In this document: positions 20,714 through 29,544 of the stretch, piece by piece | How the letters are laid out: each line of letters opens with the position of its first letter | How positions within the stretch are numbered: position 1 is the stretch's first letter | Origin: Thermoanaerobacter sp. | GTDB lineage: Bacteria; Bacillota; Thermoanaerobacteria; Thermoanaerobacterales; Thermoanaerobacteraceae | Reading direction: 5' to 3' | Length of the DNA: 64,000 bases | Assembly: GCA_014896455.1 (NCBI GenBank) | Contig: JADBKJ010000028.1 | Location: 20,381 to 84,380 of the forward strand | The notes under the pieces: generated by a model | What the model was told of the DNA's origin: nothing | The model's database searches: none | What the model saw: only the letters and a program-made list of their open reading frames with translations | Made by a program: the position numbers and the translations under genes

Positions 20714-20762
20714 GCCACGGATGGCGGAGGCGGGCACTAAGACAGGGATGTCGAATGTGGCC
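20714..20762. repeat. GC-rich insertion of small tetraloop hairpins
   Basis: In an AT-rich gap between nifJ and tdh lies a GC-rich block with two four-pair mini-hairpins: GCCA-CGGA-TGGC (20714-20725) and GACA-GGGA-TGTC (20741-20752). The outer GCCAC and GTGGC can also pair. This looks like a structured RNA or a dispersed repeat, not a gene. Confidence 0.4.
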
Positions 20763-20794
20763 CCATTAAAAATTTTTTTGTAATGCAAGAAGGA

Positions 20795-20825
20795 ATTTGT
20801 ACAAATATATAGAATATATTATGTA
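20795..20825 (+). promoter_or_regulatory. Possible tdh promoter with 12-bp palindrome
   Basis: The perfect palindrome ATTTGTACAAAT (20795-20806) contains a TTGTAC -35-like hexamer. A weak TATGTA lies 17 bases later. The palindrome could be an operator. Confidence 0.35.
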
Positions 20826-20860
20826 GTAGGACGAGTGTACAAGTAAAGGAGATGTCCATT

Positions 20861-21904
20861 ATGGAAGGATATATGACCGCTGTTGTTAAACAGCATCCCA
20901 AAGAAGGTGCAGATATAATAAAAAAAGAAATACCAAAAATAGGACCTGATGAGGTACTAATAAAAGTCAAAGCCACATCTATTTGCGGCACAGACGTTCA
21001 CATTTACATTTGGAATGAATGGGCAAAAAGCCGGGTAAAACCGCCTAAGATAATGGGACATGAATTTGTAGGAGAAGTTGTAGAAACAGGAGAAAATGTA
21101 ACATCTGTAAATGTTGGAGATTTAGTAAGTGCGGAGACTCATATAGTATGCGGAAAATGCAAAGCTTGTAGAACTGGAAATGCTCATATATGTGAAAATA
21201 CGCTAATACTCGGTGTTGACACAGACGGTGCTTTTGCAGAATACATTAAAGTCCCTGAAAGCAATGTATGGCTAAACGATAAAGACATACCTCTGGAGAT
21301 ACTATCCATACAGGAACCTCTTGGAAACGCGGTCCATACTGTTTTTTCAGGAGATGTAGTTGGAAAATCTGTAGCTGTCATAGGATGCGGCCCAATAGGA
21401 ATGATGGCAATACCACTTCTTAAAAGAACAGGTGCTGCAGCTATATTTGCAATAGAACCTGTGGAATACAGAATGGAACTTGCTCATAAATTAGGTGCAA
21501 CACGAGTTATAAACCCACTTGCAGAAGACGTTGTCAGCATAATAAAAAGTGAAACAGAAGGCTATGGAGCAGATGTAGTTTTGGACTTCTCTGGAAGCCC
21601 CACTGCAATAAGACAAGGCCTCAAATACATAGCAAAGGGCGGAAGAATGTCTGTTTTGGGTCTTCCTGACAATGAAGTTCCTATAGACATAACAAATGAT
21701 GTAGTTTTTAAAGGCATAACAATAAACGGCATCACAGGAAGGCGAATGTACGATACCTGGTACAAAGTAAAAGGTTTATTGCGCTCTGGCTTTAAAGAAG
21801 CATTAAAACCAATAATTACTCATACCTTCCCTCTTTCTGAATATGAAAAAGGCATGGAACTAATGATAAAAGGCCAATGTGGCAAAGTTGTATTATATCC
21901 ATAA
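20861..21904 (+). CDS. tdh: L-threonine 3-dehydrogenase
   Basis: Zinc- and NAD-dependent MDR enzyme oxidising threonine to 2-amino-3-ketobutyrate. It has catalytic zinc ligands in SICGTDVHIYIWNEWAKSR and MGHEFVGEVVE, the structural zinc cysteines CGKCKACRTGNAHIC and the nucleotide-binding VIGCGPIGMMA. I start it at ATG 20861 (MEGYMTAVVKQHP, 347 residues), because the ATG at 20852 touches the AAAGGAG site. The following gene, kbl, makes the next enzyme and fixes the substrate as threonine rather than another alcohol. Confidence 0.95.
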   Translation: MEGYMTAVVKQHPKEGADIIKKEIPKIGPDEVLIKVKATSICGTDVHIYIWNEWAKSRVKPPKIMGHEFVGEVVETGENVTSVNVGDLVSAETHIVCGKCKACRTGNAHICENTLILGVDTDGAFAEYIKVPESNVWLNDKDIPLEILSIQEPLGNAVHTVFSGDVVGKSVAVIGCGPIGMMAIPLLKRTGAAAIFAIEPVEYRMELAHKLGATRVINPLAEDVVSIIKSETEGYGADVVLDFSGSPTAIRQGLKYIAKGGRMSVLGLPDNEVPIDITNDVVFKGITINGITGRRMYDTWYKVKGLLRSGFKEALKPIITHTFPLSEYEKGMELMIKGQCGKVVLYP

Positions 21905-21923
21905 ACAAAAGGAGGTAAAAAAG

Positions 21924-23156
21924 ATGCCACTTACAAGATTAAATGAAATTTTACAAAAAGAACTCGATGAGTTAAAGACTGAAGGTCGTTCTAAAGGAAA
22001 AGAACTTATCATAGTCGATGTAAAAAAAACAGAGGGTGAAAAAGGTCCACGTTTCTTTTTAAAAGGATATGGTGACAAAGAATTTATAAGGATGAATTCC
22101 AACTCCTACCTCGGGATGCAATTTAATGAGGAAGTAATAAAGGCTGAAGAAGAAGCCGCAAGAAAATTTGGTGTAGGCCCCGGCGCAGTGAGATTTATAA
22201 GCGGAACTTATATAACCCACAGAGACCTGGAAAAAAGGCTGGCTCGGTTCCATCAAAAGGAAGATGCAATGATCTTTAGCTCTGCCTATATGACAGTAGT
22301 AGGAATAATATCTTCCCTGACAACCCCTGAAACAGGCATAATAAGCGATGAACTCAATCACAACTGCATTATCAACGCCATAAGGCTCTCAAGACCTAAA
22401 GAAAGGTATGTATACAAGCATCTTGACTACGATGACTTAGAAAACGGCATAAAAAGCCTCATAGGCAAAGTAAAACGAGTAATAGTGGTAACTGATGGAG
22501 TATTCAGCATGAGGGGAGATTACGCAGATTTAAAGAAGATAGAAGAAATTGCCTCTAAATATGACGAAAAATTTGAAGAAAATATAATAACTATTGTGGA
22601 CGATTCCCACGGTGTTGGCGCTTTTGGTGATACAGGAAGGGGGACAGAAGAAGTAACAGGTGGAAAGGCAGACCTACTCATTGGCACAATGGGAAAAGCT
22701 TATGGGGTAAATGGAGGATATGTAGTATCCAGTGAAGTTATTACGACTTACCTGAGAGAAAAAGCAATAACCTACATTTACTCCAACCCCATCACCCCTT
22801 CAGAAGCCGCTTCTGTATTAAAAGTTTTGGAAATAATAGATAGCGATGGAGGAAAAAAGAAGTTCTCCCATCTTAAAGAGATGGTTAAAAGATTTAGAGA
22901 AGGGCTTTTAAATTTGGGATATGAGACTGTAGTAAGTAAACATCCTATAGTACCTCTTCTTGTGAGAGATACAAAAAAGACAATAGAGCTAGTAAATTAT
23001 CTCGTAGAAAACGGAATACTCGCAACAGCCATCAATTACCCAGTGGTGCCCAAAGGCGATGAAAGCATCAGATTCCAGATAAATGCAGACCACACTCCTT
23101 CTGATATAGACTACGTTTTAGAAGTTCTAAGGCGTTACAAAGAAGAAAATAATTAA
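21924..23156 (+). CDS. kbl: 2-amino-3-ketobutyrate CoA ligase (glycine C-acetyltransferase)
   Basis: PLP enzyme of the alpha-oxoamine synthase family that cleaves 2-amino-3-ketobutyrate with CoA to glycine and acetyl-CoA. The PLP lysine lies in LIGTMGKAYGVNGGYV, and IVDDSHGVGAFGDTGRGTEE is the family aspartate motif. The start at 21924 (MPLTRLNEIL) follows AAAGGAGG; it lies 19 bases behind tdh. The 410-residue product is slightly longer than the E. coli enzyme (398). Together tdh-kbl convert threonine to glycine plus acetyl-CoA. Confidence 0.95.
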   Translation: MPLTRLNEILQKELDELKTEGRSKGKELIIVDVKKTEGEKGPRFFLKGYGDKEFIRMNSNSYLGMQFNEEVIKAEEEAARKFGVGPGAVRFISGTYITHRDLEKRLARFHQKEDAMIFSSAYMTVVGIISSLTTPETGIISDELNHNCIINAIRLSRPKERYVYKHLDYDDLENGIKSLIGKVKRVIVVTDGVFSMRGDYADLKKIEEIASKYDEKFEENIITIVDDSHGVGAFGDTGRGTEEVTGGKADLLIGTMGKAYGVNGGYVVSSEVITTYLREKAITYIYSNPITPSEAASVLKVLEIIDSDGGKKKFSHLKEMVKRFREGLLNLGYETVVSKHPIVPLLVRDTKKTIELVNYLVENGILATAINYPVVPKGDESIRFQINADHTPSDIDYVLEVLRRYKEENN

Positions 23157-23182
23157 AAGCCCCATCTTCTCGGGGCTTTTTT
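23155..23182 (+). terminator. Terminator of tdh-kbl
   Basis: AAAAGCCCC and GGGGCTTTT form a 9-bp stem followed by further T, directly after the kbl stop. Confidence 0.9.
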
Positions 23183-23187
23183 CCCTA

Positions 23188-23216
23188 TAGACAAATCCTT
23201 TTTCATGTGATATAAT
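23188..23216 (+). promoter_or_regulatory. Promoter of the uracil permease gene
   Basis: TAGACA, a 17-base spacer and a perfect TATAAT (23211-23216) lie just upstream of the PyrR-type leader. Confidence 0.7.
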
Positions 23217-23230
23217 TAGAAAGAAAAATT

Positions 23231-23301
23231 GAAAAAACCCTTTAATTTAGCCCAGCGAGGCTAAAAAGGAGGATATAAAAAGTTCCTCCTTGGGGGTTTT
23301 T
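23231..23301 (+). promoter_or_regulatory. PyrR-type transcription attenuator
   Basis: The leader contains TAGCCCAGCGAGGCTA (23248-23263), a close match to the PyrR-binding loop of pyr operons. It is followed by AAGGAGGA/TCCTCCTT (23266-23291) and GGGGGTTTTT. An early AAAAAACCC can pair with the late GGGGGTTTTT. When UMP/UTP-bound PyrR holds the first loop, the terminator forms and the permease is switched off. Confidence 0.85.
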
Positions 23302-23330
23302 CAGTAACCCATAATAAAGGAGGTTTTTTT

Positions 23331-24608
23331 ATGCCTAATAAAGTGTACGAAATTGAAGAAACACCGCCTGTAAAACAAATGGTCCCATTATCCTTACAGC
23401 ACGTCTTCGCGATGTTCGGTGCAACCATTTTAGTACCTCTCTTGACAGGCCTTGACCCTTCAGTGACCTTATTCACCTCAGGACTTGGAACACTGATATT
23501 TCACCTCATGACAAAAGGGAAAATTCCCGCTTATCTTGGCTCATCTTTCGCCTTCATAGCTCCCATAATAGCAGCAACAAAACAATTCGGCTTAAAAGGC
23601 GCCTTCTTCGGCATGTTCGCAGCCGGACTTGTGTATGTGGTGGTTTTCATAATAATAAGCCTGACAGGGATTGACTGGCTAGAAAAACTGCTCCCCCCTG
23701 TAGTAGTAGGCCCTGTTGTGATGATAATAGGTTTATCCCTTGCGCCTGTAGCAATAGCTCAGGCTCAGAAAGACCTTACAACAGCACTTTTCACCGCCGC
23801 CCTCATAATCATCTTCAGCATGTTTGGAAAAGGCTTTATAAAAGTGATTCCAATCCTTTTAGGAACAATAGGCGGATATATATTCGCGATAACAAGAGGC
23901 CTTGTAGACTTCGGACCTGTTGCAAAAGCCTCATGGATTGCAATTCCCAAATTCTCTTTCTTAACAGGCCATACTCCTGAGGTCGCATGGGGTGCTGTAG
24001 CGCTGGTTGCGCCTCTGGCACTGGTCGCTATAATTGAAGACTTAGGACATGTTCTGGTAATAGGAAATATAGTTGAAAGGGACCTTATAAAAAATCCTGG
24101 ATTTCACAGGGTAATGTTGGGAAACGGCCTTGCAACTTCAATAGCAGCGCTCTTTGGCGGTCCTCCCAGCACAACTTATGGTGAAAACATTGGAGTCCTT
24201 GCAATAACAAGAGTCTATAGCTCAAGAGTAATTCAAGGTGCAGCAATCATTGCGATACTTTTAAGCTTTATACAAAAAATAGGCGCTTTGATAGAAGTAA
24301 TACCCCAAGCAGTAATGGGCGGAGTTACTATAATCCTCTTTGGAATGATTGCAGCAGCAGGTATGAGGACACTTGTTGAAAATAAAGTAGATTTTTCTGA
24401 CAGTAGAAATCTCATAATAGCTTCTGTAATATTAACATTAGGAGTAGGCGGCATAAAAATACCCTTGGGAAACTTCGTCTTTGAAGGCATAGGTCCTGCC
24501 ACTTTAGCAGGAATACTTCTTAATCTGGTGCTTCCCAAGATAAATCTGGGAAAAGAAAAAATGACTGAAAAAGTTAAAAATTCAAAAGAAGCCGTCCAGA
24601 AAGCGTAA
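23331..24608 (+). CDS. uraA: Uracil permease (NCS2 family)
   Basis: Membrane transporter of 425 residues with about 12-14 hydrophobic segments. NCS2 motifs are LQHVFAMFGATILVPLLTGL near the start, VALVAPLALVAIIEDLGHVL with the conserved glutamate, and TTYGENIGVLAITRVYS. The start follows AAAGGAGG. The family includes uracil and xanthine carriers; the PyrR attenuator in the leader argues for uracil. It is a single-gene unit. Confidence 0.92.
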   Translation: MPNKVYEIEETPPVKQMVPLSLQHVFAMFGATILVPLLTGLDPSVTLFTSGLGTLIFHLMTKGKIPAYLGSSFAFIAPIIAATKQFGLKGAFFGMFAAGLVYVVVFIIISLTGIDWLEKLLPPVVVGPVVMIIGLSLAPVAIAQAQKDLTTALFTAALIIIFSMFGKGFIKVIPILLGTIGGYIFAITRGLVDFGPVAKASWIAIPKFSFLTGHTPEVAWGAVALVAPLALVAIIEDLGHVLVIGNIVERDLIKNPGFHRVMLGNGLATSIAALFGGPPSTTYGENIGVLAITRVYSSRVIQGAAIIAILLSFIQKIGALIEVIPQAVMGGVTIILFGMIAAAGMRTLVENKVDFSDSRNLIIASVILTLGVGGIKIPLGNFVFEGIGPATLAGILLNLVLPKINLGKEKMTEKVKNSKEAVQKA

Positions 24609-24612
24609 AAAT

Positions 24613-24652
24613 AGGGCCCTCTAAATCTCAAAAGAGGGCCTTATCACTTTTT
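24613..24652. terminator. Bidirectional terminator between uraA and the catabolic island
   Basis: GGCCCTCT (24615-24622) pairs with AGAGGGCC (24633-24640). T-rich tracts follow on both strands. It marks the 3' border of the minus-strand island. Confidence 0.8.
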
Positions 24653-26182
24653 TACCTCTATTCCTACTTCAAAAAGCCTATTCCAAGGCATATATACATC
24701 AAACTCATAATCAAATTCATTGAGATTTTCTTTTTTAAATTTCTCAAGTTCACCTTTTATTACCTCTGAAATAATTTTCTCTTTCTCCCCAAGGTCAAAA
24801 TAACTTACTCCATATTTATCTATTTCCTTTGCCACTTTCGTCCTAACCTCATACTGATATCCCCAGTCTTCCAGGTATCTTAAAAACAAAAACCTATAAG
24901 ACCTTTCCTTTCTATCTTCAGTAAAATTATCACTATTTATATAAAAAGAGCTTGCCATGCTGTGAGCAATCACTGTACCCAAAGTGTTTGCAGATGTATT
25001 CCATCCCCCATAAGACAAAAGTTTTTTCAAAAGTCCATATTTTTTAATAAGCTTCATAAGGGAATTATCAGCCCCGTTTAAAAACGCTACATCTGCTACC
25101 AAGCAATTTTTTCCCTTCTCAATATAGTCTTTTATGGCCTCCACAAACTCATTTAAGTTTCTCTCTGGGTCCCCTATATCCTTTCTCGTAAGATAAGAAT
25201 TCCAGCTATCACCTATTTGTTGCGTTATTTCTGATGGAGGATTTATCATCAGTATAAAATCCGCCTTTTCACTATCTTCTGTTACAATACCCCCTGCAGC
25301 TATAATTTGATATTTCACAGTCTCTCCAAGCCTTCTATCTTCCAAAAGAGGGATTACATTTTTCCCATTTTCAGAAGAATACCTTGTAAAAACAGCCGGC
25401 TTTACCCCCTTGATATCATTAAAAGCCCTCGCAGTAAGCGTACAACCAACTTCATCAGCCCCAGGGTAGGAATAAATTCTATCCGTCAAATCAAGTTCAT
25501 CTATGTATTTCATAATTTTACGCCTTTCCATTGGAGAAAACCCGTACTTTGAAGAGTCATCCATCGGTATAATTAAAAAATCAATTATACTTTCTTTTAC
25601 AAGGTCTACAACAGATAAATTTATTTTGTGATTGACCTCTCTTCTTCTTAAGTAATCTTCAAGAATCTCTTCAGGAATCTCTCTTTTTAAAGCATTAAAC
25701 TCTTTAATCTCTTCTTCTGTTGCAATATTTAGATCTATCTTATCAGAGAAGGCGCCAAATCTAAATATTCTCTCTCCAAACTCTTTATAGTAGTCTGGCT
25801 CTTCTTCAGAGCTATTGTATGATGGCGTTCTCATTATAAGATTAAAGGCAAAAATTTTAAGATTATTATTAGATTCCTTTAATTCTCTTAACCTTAAAAG
25901 GCTCCTTAAACATTCTTCAACTTGTTTTTGGTGTATCCTTGATGGAACAATACCTCCGTACACCAGCATGTCAATTGAAACTACAAGATGAGTTATTCCC
26001 TCTATATTTTGTCTCATCCACTCCCACAGTTTATCAACATCAGCCGGCTTCTTTTTACAACCCAGAATCTCTTTAGGCGGCCTTATCATATCAATATCGC
26101 TTATATCTATTATCATCTTTGGAAACTCATAATTACAAGGCCTTTCATCTAAAGGTATATACATTATCCTCCATTTTCCCAT
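24644..26182 (-). CDS. DUF4127 family protein
   Basis: This 512-residue cytoplasmic protein carries family-typical stretches MYIPLDERPCNYEFPKMI, VVSIDMLVYGGIVPSR, LIIPMDDSSKYGFSPMERR and SYPGADEVGC. Its function is not established. The conserved acidic and Gly-rich loops suggest an enzyme. It is the last gene of the island, 17 bases behind the FAD oxidoreductase, and ends at a bidirectional terminator. No signal peptide is present, so it should act on an internalised product. Confidence 0.85.
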   Translation of the reverse strand: MGKWRIMYIPLDERPCNYEFPKMIIDISDIDMIRPPKEILGCKKKPADVDKLWEWMRQNIEGITHLVVSIDMLVYGGIVPSRIHQKQVEECLRSLLRLRELKESNNNLKIFAFNLIMRTPSYNSSEEEPDYYKEFGERIFRFGAFSDKIDLNIATEEEIKEFNALKREIPEEILEDYLRRREVNHKINLSVVDLVKESIIDFLIIPMDDSSKYGFSPMERRKIMKYIDELDLTDRIYSYPGADEVGCTLTARAFNDIKGVKPAVFTRYSSENGKNVIPLLEDRRLGETVKYQIIAAGGIVTEDSEKADFILMINPPSEITQQIGDSWNSYLTRKDIGDPERNLNEFVEAIKDYIEKGKNCLVADVAFLNGADNSLMKLIKKYGLLKKLLSYGGWNTSANTLGTVIAHSMASSFYINSDNFTEDRKERSYRFLFLRYLEDWGYQYEVRTKVAKEIDKYGVSYFDLGEKEKIISEVIKGELEKFKKENLNEFDYEFDVYMPWNRLFEVGIEVKK

Positions 26183-26199
26183 TTTTGCTCACCTCAATT

Positions 26200-27558
26200 T
26201 TACAAATCTGCTCCATAATTTCTCATAATTTCTCGTATTATCTTCCCATCGACATCTCTAAGACCTATATTATTTTTTACAGCGTACGCTGCTGCAATCC
26301 CTGCCGCCTCCCCTGTTGCCCTACAAGTGGGCTGTATACGGATTGACGATTGCATTGTAAAAGTTGAAGAAATAGCTCTCCCAACAACCAAAAGATTATG
26401 GATATTTTGAGGAATTAAAGCTCTAAATGGTATTTCAAAATATTCTCCAGGTCTTAGCGGAATAACTTCCTCCCCTTCTTCCTCTCCGTGAATGTCCACG
26501 GGATAAGCAGTTTTAGCAATCCCATCATCAAATTTTGACCTATTGTTATAATCCTCTATTGTCAAGATGTATTCTCCTTTTATCCTCCTAGATTCCCTTA
26601 TTCCAATCATTGGCGCAACTGAAAGTATAAAACTATCTTCAAACCCAGCCACATATTTTCTTAAAAAATTGTGAAGCCTTTTAATCATTTTTCTCCCTTT
26701 AATGTAAGAATATGAAATTTTAGCTCCATCAAGGGAATTATACACATCTGGGATTTCAGGACAATTAAAAGACATCACCCCAGGCATCCCAGGAACAGAA
26801 AATGCTTGAAAATACCTTCCATCATCATATTCTAAAACCCCATCCTCTAATGCTTTTTTAAACACTTTTTCAAGAGGAAAACCTTTGTTCCATATCATCG
26901 CCATTTCAATTAACGGATAATTTAAACCCCATTCCTGTCCTAAATCTTTTAAAAATGTTTCTAATCTTTTTAAATCAACATTCCCTACCATAAATCTCAA
27001 TGAAACAGCCTGATTTTTCCCCGATTTTTCACTTCCTACAAAACAGGGAACACCTGCTCTATAGCTAACTTCTGCATCTCCTGTAGCATCTATAAAAATT
27101 TTCCCTTCGATAACTTTTGTACCCTCCCTGTTGTGTACAATTATCCCACTTATCTCATTCTCTAAAACTATTGCATCCACAAATTGAGTATCGTATAGAA
27201 TTTCTCCTCCCTGTTCTAAAACCATCTCTTCAAGAATAAACTTAAGCATTTCAGGATTAAACCATCCATCATTTCCCCCGGGACTTTCTGCTCCAGCTCC
27301 TAAATCTATCATGCGCTTTCTTATCTTTCTATCTATAGAAGAAGCAGGATTTCCTTCAATTTTAACATGCATCATAGGGGTGACCTGTGAAGCAGTAGCC
27401 GTTCCACCAAGAAAACCATATTTCTCTATAAGCAGTATCTTTGCCCCTTCTCTTGCAGCTGCTATAGCCGCAATGCTTCCTGCTGTGCCCCCTCCTACAA
27501 CAATAACATCGTATTCTTCTCGTCGGGGATACTCTCTTGTGACAATATACGAAGACAT
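26200..27558 (-). CDS. FAD-dependent oxidoreductase (FAD_oxidored family)
   Basis: The N-terminal dinucleotide fold VIVVGGGTAGSIAAIAAA with IEKYGFLGGTATASQ, and FIDATGDAEVSYRAGVPC, are typical of the FAD-dependent family found in polysaccharide-use loci of Bacteroidetes and Firmicutes. The C-terminus LVVGRAISSTFTMQSSIRIQ also fits. It is a cytoplasmic flavoprotein of 452 residues that probably oxidises a sugar-derived intermediate; the substrate is unknown. It is next to last in the island, possibly with an extra internal promoter just upstream. Confidence 0.85.
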   Translation of the reverse strand: MSSYIVTREYPRREEYDVIVVGGGTAGSIAAIAAAREGAKILLIEKYGFLGGTATASQVTPMMHVKIEGNPASSIDRKIRKRMIDLGAGAESPGGNDGWFNPEMLKFILEEMVLEQGGEILYDTQFVDAIVLENEISGIIVHNREGTKVIEGKIFIDATGDAEVSYRAGVPCFVGSEKSGKNQAVSLRFMVGNVDLKRLETFLKDLGQEWGLNYPLIEMAMIWNKGFPLEKVFKKALEDGVLEYDDGRYFQAFSVPGMPGVMSFNCPEIPDVYNSLDGAKISYSYIKGRKMIKRLHNFLRKYVAGFEDSFILSVAPMIGIRESRRIKGEYILTIEDYNNRSKFDDGIAKTAYPVDIHGEEEGEEVIPLRPGEYFEIPFRALIPQNIHNLLVVGRAISSTFTMQSSIRIQPTCRATGEAAGIAAAYAVKNNIGLRDVDGKIIREIMRNYGADL

Positions 27559-27569
27559 GGTATCTCTCC

Positions 27570-27612
27570 TTTTTAATTTTTACTTAAGTTCTAATGTCAA
27601 CCTTGCAAGGTT
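27570..27612 (-). promoter_or_regulatory. Palindromic operator and possible internal promoter
   Basis: The gap holds a perfect 14-bp palindrome, AACCTTGCAAGGTT (27599-27612). On the minus strand it runs into TTGACA, a -35-like box, with an ATTAAA at about the right distance. It could give FAD oxidoreductase and DUF4127 separate control. The TTGCAA core also occurs in the palindromes at 57334-57366. Confidence 0.35.
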
Positions 27613-27637
27613 ACCTCCCTCCATTGCCTTCACAAGT

Positions 27638-28660
27638 TTAAAGCTCTATTATTGCTCCCTTATTGTCAGCAGATTTCATTTCAGCCAGCGCTATTCTTAT
27701 CGTTTCCATAGTACTATGTGGAGGGGCAACTTCAATGGGGGTGTCCTTCAGCAATGCATTTACAAAATATTTTATTTCCCTATAATAGCCATTATCCTTG
27801 GGTAATTCAGGCGTAAAAGATTTACCGTCATTAGGATTTACTTTTAAAACACCTTTTTCATAAACTATATTCCCTTTTTCAAAATTTACTCTAAACCTCA
27901 TTTCAAAACCATAGTCTCCATTTAATACCCAGTCATCTTCAGCAGTTATTACTTTCCCATCTTCGTAAAAATAGTGAGTAGATACAATATCATAACCACT
28001 GCCCTCAATAACGTTTCTCCCAACTGTAGAAACATTTTTAGGTGTACCAAACAACCAATTTATAGTATCAACATCGTGAATATGCTGATCAAGCAACACA
28101 CCACCGCTTTTATCTTTTTGAAGCAGCCAGTTATTATATGACCATAAAGGCGTATTGCCACCTCTAAAGAAGTAACCACTCAAAACTTCTCCAAATCTTT
28201 TGTCCTCCACGCATTCTTTAAGATATTCATACTCCGGCCAAAATCGCAAACACTGCGCTATCATAAGTTTTTTATTGTTTTTTTCAGCAGCATCTATCAT
28301 AGCTTGACATTTTTCTACTGTTAGAGCCATTGGCTTTTCACAAAGTACATGCATACCTTTGTTCAGCGCTTTTACAGTTACTTCTGCATGTAAATATGTA
28401 GGCAATGTTATATCCACATAATCCAGCTCTTCTTTTTCCAACATTTCGTCAATATCAGTATAAAGCCTGTATTTTGAAAAGTCATATTTTACATTTCCCA
28501 CATCAATATTGCCGGGCAAAAATTTGTTTTGGAATTTATCCGAATCTATGTCACAAATGGCTACCAGTTTAACCGGAAAACCCTCGGACTCCAGTCTTAT
28601 ATAATTATCCAAGTGGCCTCTTCCCATAAATCCCAAACCAATTAATCCTACTTTTAACAT
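27638..28660 (-). CDS. Gfo/Idh/MocA family oxidoreductase
   Basis: NAD(P)-dependent sugar or inositol-type dehydrogenase. It has the Rossmann motif VGLIGLGFMGRGH and the catalytic EKP motif in HVLCEKPMALTVEK. A C-terminal beta-sheet domain carries GGVLLDQHIHDVDTINWLFG. I prefer the ATG at 28660 (340 residues), because a GTG further up overlaps the AAAGGAG site. It lies 12 bases behind an isomerase gene. It is one of four such enzymes in this island; the substrate is unknown. Confidence 0.88.
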   Translation of the reverse strand: MLKVGLIGLGFMGRGHLDNYIRLESEGFPVKLVAICDIDSDKFQNKFLPGNIDVGNVKYDFSKYRLYTDIDEMLEKEELDYVDITLPTYLHAEVTVKALNKGMHVLCEKPMALTVEKCQAMIDAAEKNNKKLMIAQCLRFWPEYEYLKECVEDKRFGEVLSGYFFRGGNTPLWSYNNWLLQKDKSGGVLLDQHIHDVDTINWLFGTPKNVSTVGRNVIEGSGYDIVSTHYFYEDGKVITAEDDWVLNGDYGFEMRFRVNFEKGNIVYEKGVLKVNPNDGKSFTPELPKDNGYYREIKYFVNALLKDTPIEVAPPHSTMETIRIALAEMKSADNKGAIIEL

Positions 28661-28684
28661 AATAACACTCACTCCTTTATTTTT

Positions 28685-29521
28685 TTACCGTCCTAAAATT
28701 TGATCCATTGCTTTTGAAGTATTGTATATTACCTGATTTTCATAATAGGTATATGGTGCCATTTCAGCAATAACATAATCCTCATAACCTGTTGATTTAA
28801 ACGCTTCCATTACTGCTGGAAAATTTACATCTCCTGCCAAGAGGTCAACAAATCCATTTACTGTGCCCACAGCTCTTTTAAAGTCCTTAAAGTGGACTTT
28901 TTTTATTCGATTGCCAAGAATCTTTATCCATTGTTCGGGATAGCCAATATATACTACATTGCCGACATCCAAATATACTCCCACATAAGGGCTATTGATT
29001 TTATCAACAAAATCTCTAAACTCTAAAGGCGATAACAGAAATTTATTCCAAACATTTTCAAGACCTATATGAATTTTCAATTCCTCAGCATATTCTTTAA
29101 GTTCAAAAAACGCCTCTAATGCCCGTTCATAAGCTACATCGTAGTCCACAATTTCACACCCCGGTATAAAATCTGCATGGACTATACCCGGCACTACTAA
29201 AACTGTATCTGCCCCTAAAAGTTTTGCTATTTCCAACTGCTTTTTTACAATATCTTTAGCCTTTTGCCTAATGCTGGGATCTGAACTGGTAAAAGGATAA
29301 ATCCAATAAAGACCACTGGCTATACTTGGTATTTCAATTCCTTCATCTTCTGCTATTTTTTTTATTCTTAAAATATCATTTTCATCACTATTTAAATTGA
29401 TTTCTCCCTCTTTATCCAGCCTTAGTTCAATTCCATCGTATCCCGCATCTTTAGCAATTTTTATACAATCTTCAATTCGCATGCCCCTTTTAAATGACCA
29501 AATATTAATTCCTTTTTTCAT
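28685..29521 (-). CDS. Sugar phosphate isomerase/epimerase (TIM barrel)
   Basis: AP-endonuclease-2-fold TIM-barrel protein of 278 residues. Metal-ligand segments are DGIELRLDKEGE, IGLENVWNKFL, GVYLDVGNVVYIG, VHFKDFKRAVG and the final glutamate in YVIAEMAPY. Family members isomerise or epimerise keto-sugars using a divalent metal, often next to Gfo/Idh/MocA dehydrogenases as here. One of three in the island. Confidence 0.87.
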   Translation of the reverse strand: MKKGINIWSFKRGMRIEDCIKIAKDAGYDGIELRLDKEGEINLNSDENDILRIKKIAEDEGIEIPSIASGLYWIYPFTSSDPSIRQKAKDIVKKQLEIAKLLGADTVLVVPGIVHADFIPGCEIVDYDVAYERALEAFFELKEYAEELKIHIGLENVWNKFLLSPLEFRDFVDKINSPYVGVYLDVGNVVYIGYPEQWIKILGNRIKKVHFKDFKRAVGTVNGFVDLLAGDVNFPAVMEAFKSTGYEDYVIAEMAPYTYYENQVIYNTSKAMDQILGR

Positions 29522-29544
29522 TTTCCACTTCTCCTCTTTAAAAG

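Noticed and set aside
27598..27643. 14-codon minus-strand frame ending just before the FAD oxidoreductase gene
   Set aside because: It could be the tail of a deleted gene, but it is too short to support; I treat the palindrome inside it as the more likely signal.
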